NCBI GenBank assembly: GCA_030141605.1
Contig: JAQGDQ010001521.1
Location: forward strand, 1 to 36,625
Direction: 5' to 3'
DNA: 36,625 bases
From: Tubiluchus corallicola
Lineage: Eukaryota; Priapulida; Priapulimorpha; Priapulimorphida; Tubiluchidae
This document shows, piece by piece, positions 22,201 through 34,200 of this stretch. Under the pieces are notes generated by a model that was not told where the DNA came from, made no database searches, and worked only from the letters and a program-made list of their open reading frames with translations. Each line of letters starts with the position of its first letter. The stretch's first letter is position 1. Position numbers and translations under genes: made by a program.

Positions 22201-25200
22201 GTGATATGCATATCTTAATAAAATACATCACGATGCATCGATATATTGACGTATCATTACAGGTCTAATATTTACCAATTCAACAAATTATTATTATAAA
22301 TGGCAGCACGACTTCAGTACTTTTTTCTTCGGGGATAATACATTTCAATATCTTTCCAGAAGCAACACGTCCTTAATATGTTGTAATATTTGTCTTCTGC
22401 TTTACAAATATTCCACTGTAACTTTATGCATATGAGGCGATTAGCCATTATAAGAGGCTAACACTCATTATATGGTCATATGCTTCTGGAGCTAAGTTTC
22501 CAAATTGTTTCCATAAGGTAAATAGTTAAAGTAGTTAATATTTTTCAATTTTTTAATTTGCAGATTACTGATAGCATGATTGAAAATATTGAAAACGAGG
22601 CAGTTGACTTTTTCAAGAAACCATTTGACATTTGGGCAACAGACGCGGTTGCCATTACAAAGCTGATGGGCAAGAAATCCCAAGCACCAAGTCACATCCG
22701 TATACATGTTGGCAAAACGGTTGAACAATTTACAAGGTTCTTGACTCAGCATCCAGAATGTTTTGTTGTAAAAGGTGATACTGTGCAATTAGTTTCTAAG
22801 GAAGGTCAAGAAAATGAAAAGACTGTTGATGATGATGAAAAAGAAGAAAACTTGCCTAAACCCAAATCGTGGAGCCTTCAACAGATGGAACGTAAAGCAG
22901 TTGAATATTTCAAAGAAGCATTTAAAAAATGGGGTCTTAGGGAAGTTACGGCACGCAGCTTGAAAAGCAGAGAATCTGATGCTCCTCCAGAGTTTCAGAT
23001 TATAACAGGAATGACGGATGAAGAGTTTGTCTTGTTTTTGAAACAGCATCCCGAAGAATTTACAGTGAATGGCACCATCGTCACACTTACCGAGAAAAAC
23101 CCTGTATCTGATAAACATTTCACAAATGAAAAAGATGTCTCTCAGATTGAGCAAGCTGCTGTAGAATATTTTCGACACAGTATGATAGCGAGAGGTGAGA
23201 CAAAGATGAAACTGGAGACGTTAGTAGACCGACTATCACTGGCACCCCTTTTTGTGAGTAAGCTAGTTGGCAATGATGCCTTTTCCTTTTTCTGCAAGCA
23301 CTCTGATGTATTTGTTTTGAAAAATGATGTGGTAGCTTTGAAATGTCAAGAGCCATTTCTAGAGGCATCTAATGCTCATGATGTTACAGTAATGGATACT
23401 GCCAAATTAGTTGCCATAGATTATGTCAAGGAGCTTCTGGGAAAACTGTGTGGAATCTGTAATGTCAGTAATTTATTGTTCAAGGTTATGAAAGCACCTG
23501 ATTCTGTTACTAAAGTTACAGGTTCTTGTAAGCCAACATTTTTGGAATTTATCCGAAATAATCCAAAAAACTTTATTTTATATCATGGTGATGAAATTTG
23601 CCTAACCGATGTACCTTATTCTTTTGGTGTTGTATTGAAATGCCAGCTGGGTATAGTTAGTAACATCATTCAGAATGGAGGTTTTCTGCTGTATAAGCGA
23701 AGATCTTGTGTGTATTTTCCAAGGGCAGCCCTTGTAGAGCTTAATGATAATAGTGACCACTTGAATGGCTATCCAGTGGTTGGACAAAAGATGTATTTTG
23801 ATGCTGTTCCTGATCCATTCACTAATGCTAATTACAAAGCAACGAGAGTTTGGAATGCTGAGCAAGATGCTGAGATACCAGTACCTGTATTAGATTTAGA
23901 TGAGGAAGCTCAATTTATTCATAAGACAGTGAAGTCACTAGTAAGAAGACAAATTCAGACATTTGGGCCACAGCCAATAAAAAAACTCTGCACTATATTT
24001 AATGCGGAAAACATACAGGCGAAAATTGGCAACAGGCCTCATGATGTCATTAATTTTGTCACCAGTTATCCGCAGGTGTTTTGCTTAAGTCGAGGCTTAG
24101 TTACGTTAGCTGGTGTAAATACTAAAGCATTCATTACTTCTAGACCTGCACAAGTGGCTCAGCCCTGCAAACCAGTTATCGAAAACAAAGCTGGGGAGGT
24201 AACGCAGGTTTTTCCCTCCTGCGGATTCCTTCACTTTAAGAGTTGCGGTAAATTGAGCAATGCGTTTTTTCATATTAGCAATGTAATTGACAACAAGAGA
24301 CATCACACTACTTTGTTTGACATTTTGAAGACTGGAGACAAAGTCAGATTTGATGCCATTCTAGGAAAACCTGGTGGAAGTGCAGAATGGGCTGCCACTC
24401 GAGTGTGGCATGAAGGCTTTGTACCACTGAAACAGCAACTGTCGGTACTTGATGAAAGTGCCGACGATTTGTTAAACTTGGATGAACTGGAGAAAGAATT
24501 GGAATCAGGGTCAGATAATGAAGAGAGCATTCCTGAGTGTTTACAAAATCTTAGCCATGTCCAAACTTTAGATTTTCCTAGCGTAAATTTGGAAAAAGAG
24601 CCAAAAGGTGAAAGGTGCTCTGCTGATATTTCAGAAAATTCCTACCAGGTCGAAACTTTCGATTTTCCCAGGGGAACTTTGGAAAAAAAGCTAGCCAGAC
24701 AGAGCATCTCTGAATGTTTAGAAAGTGCTAACCATGACCAAATTTTATATCATTCTAAAGGGAATTCGAATAAAGCTATTGAGGATCGACCTGCTTGCTT
24801 TCGTTGTGATTTACCTGCTTGCTTTCGTTGTGATTTACAACAACCTCGATATTTCAGGGAGGTAAATGTTGTAGCTATACCTGCAACTGTAACGGAACCG
24901 GTCAAACTGCTTGCTGATGTTGCATGTCAAACTGAAGCTACGGGTGAAATTATATACACGAAAACGTATGATGATGAAACAGATCAAGTAACTAACAGTA
25001 GTTTAAAGCTAGTACGCAATTACTGAAGTTCTTTCTATAGCTTTTTTCACTAACTATTCTGTGATAAACTAAAGCACCATCACTCATCTAACCATTGCCG
25101 CTGTCAAACTGTGGCATCTTGTTTTGCCATATGTTCTGATTAGCTTGTAATACAATAACAACAATTGAACATGAATAAAACAGTACTTTGAGGCTTTTGC

Positions 25201-28200
25201 TGCCTCGTGGATGTTTTGACACATATTTGGTTTTTGGTAATGAGCTATTCTAGTTTAACTAGTAACATTGTAGGCTGAATGATATTCTTCTCTAAACACG
25301 AAACAAGGTGTGGTGGCTCATAGTGTTTATCGTGGTGTGCTCATCTGTCTAGCTATGTACAAGAATCTGGGATTTTACCAACGCTATTAGATTTTGCACT
25401 ATGACTTCTCCTCTTCAGTAGCCCAAACCTTGAGATGACCTTACAAGACCCACTCCTTTACAAAAAACTAATGGCTTAAATGGATGTTTTATTGCTGTAA
25501 GTCTGTGCTGACATATTTTTGGACCTCATTGAATAGTCGTTATGACCTTAACATACAAGTGCTTCTGTAAACAGCTGCTGCATTGCTGGTACCAGAAGGT
25601 GTGACTTTTAAGATGAAAATGATATTGCGTTGACAATTACAGGTTTAAGTGCACTTTGATCTTGGAATATAGTTTGCCAAATCACGAAATCTGACCTCTA
25701 CGATTCATTGAAAAATAGATGCAAAAATACATTAATGCTGCATTGTTATATAAAGCATTAAAATTCAAATTAACAGTGACTTCTTTGAGATGTAAACTGA
25801 TGTAACATGGAAAAAAATTTCATCAAAGTATTAATATAGATTATTTTATATTATATTATATATATATATATATAGATTATTATATAAATAAGGTAATGAT
25901 CATAATACTTATAATTTTCATAAATTGAACAAGTTATAAAGTGATTGACTTAAAAATTCCTTAATATGTACCCTACAGGTTCGGTTATTCATATTATAAG
26001 CACATTTAACAAGATTTATTATTATAAGAGTTGTAGATTGATACATGAGTAAAGTGTAGTGATGGTTTATGTTGTTGCACACTGTAATGATAATAGATAG
26101 CGAATGTAAAGAATTTTATTTTGTTTATAACATATGTTTACTGAAACATGCAAGACAACAGTTAGTCAAACTTGCCTTGTGGACTTATGTGATATTTGTT
26201 TGATTTTTTTTTCAAACTTCAAGAAAAAGTATTCTGGCAACATGGGTGACGATGATATTGCAATAATGATAAACTAGTAAAGTTTGAATCGAAAAAACAC
26301 ATATTTAAATATTGATGTAAATCTTGACGTAATTTGCCCATTTAGAAACTGACTTGATAAGACTGATTGTATATGCAAAGGTTATGGATAATATATGATT
26401 TTATAAATGCATAGAATTTATGGAAGTGTATGTGAATATTGTATAAGTGAATATTTAATTCAGTTCAATTCAATTCAATTTATTCGTCTCTTACACAATA
26501 TACAATATTTATATGAGAATATTACTATGATAATTGAGACAGGGTGGCGAAAGACCAAGAAGTCACCTAGCAGCCACCCCTATTTATGCAACATTAATTA
26601 GTATGGCTAATTAGGTGACACTAGTTGCAGCTTTGTGCGAGACTTATTTAATATATAAATATAAAAATATTTATGGTAAAGTACCAAAGTATAAAAATAC
26701 TATCATAAAATCAAAGTACATGCTAACTAGCTATATAAATAAACGCACGCAGAAAAGTTAATAAGGTTTGATTAGCTGGTTGAGTTGAAAATTAATGACA
26801 TGTGAACATTTTGTACGAAATTGTATATCGGTGGCTCACTGAGGTTGGTAACTGAAAATGTGTCACCCTCCTCCACACACATCTTCCTGTTTAAGATCAT
26901 GAGAATTATAAATACCTACATTTCTAGAAACATGTCCATCCATCCAATGTACAAAAAGTAAAAAAAAACAGAAGAACACCAGGCCGGCCTTTTGAAAAAA
27001 TTTTACCATCGGATTGTTTCGAAAAACATTGTCGAGTTGCCTCCAATTGCTCCAATCACAAATAATTATGAATTAACAAGAACAACACACTAACTGGCGA
27101 TGCAGCACAACTAGGATGGTGATGTGGATGGTGACGTGTAGTTCGGCAAAAATAAAACAATTTCTAATGCTTGTTTTACTTGAAGTGAATAGAATGTGGA
27201 TACAGCTACAAGTTACGATATTCTATAATATTTTCTTTGTACACACAGTACCAAAAGTAAACGTTTGTGTGTCCCACAGGACTTAGTGAAACTGTTTCAA
27301 GATATCTACTTTGGGCACTAATAGCTGTAAAAGTTAATTGATAGTACCATTGAATATAAATTTTCAAATCCTGTGGTAGCCGCCATTCACCCGAAAATTA
27401 TGATGTAATTGGTGGACTTTAAGTGAAGACTTTTCATAAGAACACTCTGGCTTCCTGTAAGCGACCATTACTTAAACTAATTCAAACTTCAGCAGTTTAC
27501 CTAATGTTCATGCAAAAATATCACAAAATTAGCTGCCTAAGCTTTTGCAAAAAGTTATTACACTTTTGACTGAAACTGACAGTGTGCTGTTTTTTTTTCA
27601 ATTAGCAAACAACTTTACTGGTGGGGGGGGGGGGAGGCTGTTCAAAATTGGAGCACCCAAGGGCAAAACGAACATGACTTTACATTGATTTTTATATTAC
27701 TTACAAAAGGCGCTTATGACACTTTTGTAGCTAAATCCTTCCAACATTTTTTGCGAACATTGAAACAACTTCCTAGAAGGCTTTGACTGTCATTAATGAA
27801 AATACTGGTTTATTGAATTTAAATGTTTTTATCATACATTACGGTGCACACAGGGACTTCAAACAATCACCTCTGATTATTTTAGTCTACTATTATAATG
27901 CGTATAATAAACTGCTAATAATATATAAATATATACAAATATATATATATATATATAAATATAATATATTATAATATATAAATTCTTGCATACAATAAGG
28001 AGAAAACAAAATATGAGATAAAGAATTCTAGCTAATATTAATTAGCTTATGTAATATGTAATCCTGCTTACATGGCTATTTTTAATTCAAATTGGGCATA
28101 ATAATCTGCATTTTTAGCTAACTTTGGCTTAAATAAACTAAAATATTTTAAATGAGTGAAAACTGCACCCTGTTGTAGTGTGCCCACTGGGTGGTTTGAT

Positions 28201-31200
28201 TTTGATTGATTAATTGCAACTGTATGAAGGAATATAAGAATATTCTCTATCTGATGTAATTGTATTATTTTAACATTGGCATTTTAATAGTAAATAAAAT
28301 ATTTTATTACTGTTGCTGCTGCTACTATTACTAGTACAGTAGTGCGTTATTTTAATAGTTAATGGTTAATGAAGTTAATTATATGTTTTCATTTCATTGT
28401 TATTCAACCTGGTAGGTTGCGATGAGTGTCAGTCTGTCATTTTCGCTCTGATTCTGTCACCCGTTCGACTGCTGCAATTGACTTCGTTGCCCAAGAATTT
28501 ATGGAAGCTAAACTTTTAATGACATGCCTAGCAGTTTCCTTTTGAAGCTCTTGCGGTTAATAGATTCAGTCGGTTAAGTGGATCAAAACTCTTCCATTCC
28601 AAAGTGAGTTTATCAAGTGGCGCTTGCTGTATCAAACCAAGTAGCACATGAATAACATACAGATAATCAAGAGAGAGAGATAAAATGAAACAACACCTAC
28701 TTGTTAATGTAGTATATATCTACAGGAAATACTCTGCCTTCTATGCTTAGACAAACTGCAATATCGTCACTGTAAAAAATGAAATTATTATCAGTTAGTT
28801 CTGCACTCCTTCAAACGTAAGTGAAAAGAATCTTGAAAACTTTTTAAATGAAAAAACACTGACACCTACGTGGCATACTTACCCCAACCTAAGTAGGTCT
28901 GGGCTTACTTAACACACTCTGTTACTAATAAAAACATCACACTGCTGACGACATGAACAATTTGGCAAATGAAATGGGGCTTGACTAAGGTATTTTGAAT
29001 TAAGAATCCCGCTTTATTCAATAGCTTATTAACAAAAATCTTAAAGACAGTCATGTCAAGTCATGCTCGCGTCACAGGGTTCATGTTGGAACAAATGCAG
29101 AATGCTAATTTTAGCAGCCAATTATGACAGAGAAAACATGTGAAACAATCAGAATCAAACCTAGTTTTGAACCACAGTTCTTGAATTAAAATGTCACCAC
29201 ATTTGACTACTGCATCACCTAGGAACCTCTGATGGAAACAAATTCTACTTCGACTGTAAAACTCGACAATCCACCAAAGTTTTGCACATTAGTACGTTTA
29301 TTAATTTTCCCTGAATAATTTCTAAAAAAACTCTTAGGCTTTCCAGTAATCTTATCACTCTAGCACTTGGAATGCTAAGAAAATTGGTGAGTCATTACTA
29401 CTGAAATGAAACAAATCACTACCCAGCTCAATTGTCTAAAGCAGGGGTGTACAAATTATCTGACCAGCTGGGCCACATTAAACTTTCCCGCAATTCCTGC
29501 GGGCCACAGGCAGTTTGATCAAGGAGCCAAGTACAGAAGGGCCTAATAACGATTTTTTGCATCCGACCTGCGTACATCATTACTACTACACTCAAGAAAC
29601 TATTTTAGAAGTTATTAAAATTTATATTACAAACCATATATTTCTACTTTCAGGACAGATAGTGGTAATTTCATTACAATGCATATTAGTAATGTGTATC
29701 ACACAGTCTGTGTAGTACAGTGACATTAAACTACAACCGTCTTGTAAGAGTTAATGGCATCCGATCTAGTAGAAAAAACTACCAGCACTATCTTTGGGAT
29801 CGTGGCACAGACGTCAGCTGGATACACTCAATTAGTCGCTCGGGCCGCACTTTCATTAGGTTGACAAATCTCTTTGCAGGCCGCACAAATTCTCTCGGCG
29901 GGCTGCAAGTGGCCCACGGGCCGCAATTTGCACACCCCTGGTCTAAAGTGTAACCTAACAGTTGGAACTCAGGGAAGTCCTTGTTCGTGTCTAGGCTCAG
30001 GTAAGCTGTTTCTGTCCATTAGTTCAAAAAATAAATATTTATGGGTTTTTTCACCACTTTTATTAATGTTGAAAAAGAGACTAAAGGGTTTACATTTTTG
30101 GTTGACATGGTAACTGACACAAACCAAGTCCAAGACAAAAATTCAGATCGCTTTTTCGTTGTGTGCGTGATCACGTACTTTCTGGGTATTTAAACAAGAA
30201 GCACAGTTGTGCCAATATTCAACTCTGACAACTGGCACATATTTCAAAATAACCCAACTGAAATCAGATAAATTATCAACAGTCACGTTGTAAATGATAA
30301 AAAGTTCAAAAGTCTCAGAAACGCTTTTGCACAAATTGCAGAATTATGGTTTGGGAACATAACTGATATACCGACATTGGTCAGAAAACTAAGCGGAAAG
30401 ATACAACAAATGAAAAAATTCCAGAAGCGTTTAGTCTGGAAAGAATTATTAAAGTATAACATACCCTTTATCTTTTAAGTCCTTTGTGTTAAAAAAGTCT
30501 CTGATAGCCTGAAACCAATAACAGAGAGATATGAAGTCACATGTCAGCATAACAAAGGTCTAATACAAAGGTCCAATAAGGCAGTAGTTCTTATCAGGAA
30601 ATCTTATTTATACAGTTTAAAGCATTGCAATCTGGAATCAACGGGCAGGACATACTTAAAATTGAAGATTGTGGCAGGACTGGAATCTCCCTAATTATCA
30701 AGGCTTAACCTATAAGATGAGAAGACACTGAACAGGCACTGATGTTTTATTCGCATTTGGATGTGGGTACATTCTCCCTTTTCAGTAATTACCTAATAGT
30801 GTACACGCCGAACGAAAACATCCAGATCTCATAACAAAACAGGCAGTCCAGATCCATTTAGTGACCAAGCCCAGCATTGCTTACCTTAAGTAGATAAGTT
30901 ATAGTTATAAGGAGACTAATTCTTGTGGTTCATACTTTGTTCACAAATCCAAAAAGTCACCTTGTCCTATTTTACCACGCACTACTTAAACTATTAAAAG
31001 TCACCAGATTATCAACTTTCTCATTCAGTAAGTCATTAGGTCCCCATAGTTGCCTAAACTTAGCTACTTAAAGGTCAAATTCAACATAAAAACAAGTTTT
31101 CTTTAATTAAAACAGCAAATTGCAATTTAAAATTTGGCACAAATTTTGCTAAATTTCGCATCCTCCTTCCCATTGAAATCGGAACTCGAAGTTGCATTTT

Positions 31201-34200
31201 TCACCCAAAACATTTTGTTCGGTTTGCTCGTGAGACTTCGGAAAATCATAGGCTAAACAACTGTCCTAGCAGCGGATACCTTGGATACCGCATCATTTCT
31301 GTTATGTTAAATTTGTAAACAGTGCTCCACCGTGAAATGTTACACGTGACAATCACTCGTAAATGTTGCTATAATTAAGGACTGAATTTTGCTGGCATCA
31401 ACTAACGAGTAAAATGCACAAAATTGAATTCCAGGCTCTCTTTAGAACTCACGCCTTCACATCTAATTACCTCTTAAATAAACCATCAAGTTAAAGTTAA
31501 AAGAACCAGAAAATCTTAATTGGAGCCATTTCTTTGTATTTTATGTGTAAAATGTAAACTTCACAAAGTACACTGTACGCCTCTAAAGTTCACCTTTAAA
31601 CTAGACTTAAAACCTCCTCAACCTTCAATACTACATTTTTATCAGCAATATTACTAAACTTTTGTTAAGATAGTAAGGATAAGAGACATTCTACTTGATG
31701 CTAAGCACTGATACAGTGAAACACATGTCGTTAGTTGAAGAAAAGGTATCAAAAAGTCAGCATCATTAAAACAAAACGCCGCTAAGTCGTTAAGCGAAGA
31801 CTAACTGTATAGTTATCCAATATATATTTTAGATGTTTTAAGAGGGCCCATTTGTTTGTATACCAATGTCACTGCTTTATCTGAATAATGACCATGAATC
31901 CAATATGGTAACCAAAATGGCCACAACATAGATGGAACTGGTTAGAGTGTCCCTTTCAACAATTAGCCGGATCATGGGCGATAACCGTAGTTAAAAATTT
32001 CCTGATAGCAGTCCCTCTGCATTAGTTAAACTCAGAAGTGCAACGTAGAAACAAGATAAGCAAATGAAAACTTAGAGAATACCTCAGCATCCAAAGTTGC
32101 CGAGGAGATGATCACGTGAACATCACTTCTCTTTTTCATTATTTTTTTGAGTAGAGCTATGATCATATCAGTATGTATGCTCCTCTCGTGTGCTTCGTCA
32201 ACCATAATTATGCTAAAAAATATGCTAAAAATCAGGCTAAAACATTTCTTCATAAAAATAACAATAATGTTTAGGGTAATATAGTCTGCATGTTGGTCTT
32301 TCTGGTTTAGTATCATCATGTCAGCAAGGAAAGGCTTTCACTTTTCTCACTTTCATTAGTGTGCTAACTAGATATAAAAAAACAAACAGACGGTACAGAT
32401 AAACTGCATAATAAAAGTTAAAATATTGCAATGCTTTCCTGTTTTAATCGGATTATTCATAAAAAAACATTGTCCACTGTAACTCTTCTGCCATTGTCAC
32501 CTATCCAACTACCACAAATATGAGCATGTTATTTTGGTATCACACACACAAAGCTGGTATAAGCACCTAAGCAGCATTCAAGTCATAAACATCTACAACA
32601 TTAAGTTTCTTTCTAACAAATATCTTGATAACAAATAAAAAAGGCCTGTGTTCTTCTCCATATTTCGTAGCCTTCAAATTTACTCTACTGTACATAAAAT
32701 GCAATTCATAATAACCAAACTGCAGAGTCATCAACACAGTGTCACCTGTTAATACCTGTACTTAAGCAGCAGAGGATCCATCATTAGTTCTTGAATCAAC
32801 ATTCCATCGGTCAAAAACTGAAAAAAAATGACAAAGCACTCATTATTATAAGCAGCATAACTATCATAAATCCACAAGTATTTCACTCTGAAATCATACG
32901 TGTGGGTGAGGAAACAGTAATGAAGCCACAGAGTGTGACAAATGGTTCAATATTCGTTCTAGACATGTCCGTTCTGCCATACTGACCATACGTGTGAGTG
33001 AGGAAACAGTAATGACGCCACAGAGTGTGACAAATGGCTCAATATTCGTTCTAGACATGTCCGTTCTGCCATACTGACCATACGTGAGAGTGAGGAAACA
33101 GTAATGATGCCACAGAGTGTGACAAATGGTTCAATATTCGTTCTAGACATGTTCGTTCTGCCATACTGACCATACGTGAGAGTGAGGAAACAGTAATGAC
33201 GCCACAGAGTGTGACAAATGGCTCAATATTCGTTCTAGACATGTCCGTTCTGCCATACTGACCATACGTGAGAGTGAGGAAACAGTAATGACGCCACAGA
33301 GTGTGACAAATGGCTCAATATTCGTTCTAGACATGTCCGTTCTGCCATACTGACCATACGTGAGAGTGAGGAAACAGTAATGACGCCACAGAGTGTGACA
33401 AATGGTTCAATATTCGTTCTAGACATGTTCGTTCCGCCATACAGACCATGAAGTATTTACCACGTTCCGGAAAGATGTGCAGTGCGCTGCGCAGGAGACT
33501 CATCCGACTGTGGTTGATACGCCACTGCCACTCCAGTGCTTCTAATTCATCTTGAAGGTAATTTATAATGAATATGTTCAGATCCTGCCATAACTGTCTA
33601 TACCGAGTATTGGATTTCAGCTCAGAGAGCACAAACCATCATAAAAAGGGCAACTATTAATGATGCTGCAATTTTCCTACACTGAGTTTCGAAGACATTA
33701 ATGTCTTTGCCCATTAAACGCCAAATCAGAAAACGTCTAATAGCTTCAGAAATATCTTTTCAGTAAAAGTTTTTTTGAGAATCCATATTACATTTTATAA
33801 AAGCAAAATATATATATATAAAAGAACTAAAAACAAATGAATAATTCATGTAAAACGCACTTAAACAACCAAGAAACCAAAAAATGTATTGTTTTTTGGC
33901 AGGCAAGACAGTTTCACAAGTAAACATAACAATGACACAAGGATAATTACTATAAACATATATGCTTATTTAAAAATTGAATGCAAACAGAAAGGCGATT
34001 CATAAAAAAAGATTCTTTTTTCAATCCCTGTTGCAAATAGAAAAACCATACATAAAATAACTAAGAATAGTAAATAACGTATGATGGTACCTTGATTTTT
34101 GTGAGCTTTGCATCTGTACAGTTGTCGAATCTGACGGAGTAGCCGACTTCGCAGCCAGTAGTGACACCCTTTTCTTCTGCCACACGTGTAGCAATCTGTA

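Noticed and set aside
22489-24530. Several - strand frames of 66-129 codons opposite the 816-codon frame
   Set aside because: Shadow frames of the real coding strand. The + frame has repeats, domains, an acceptor and a polyadenylation signal.
29515-30113. Open frames of 66-79 codons on the + strand
   Set aside because: They are translations of the Charlie-like MITE and its flank.
32959-33426. Series of nearly identical 63-codon frames on the - strand
   Set aside because: They are the same 92-bp minisatellite read repeatedly, with overlaps dictated by the unit length, and have no gene context.
32895-33446. CRISPR-like array
   Set aside because: Units are contiguous 92-bp repeats without spacers, in an animal intron.
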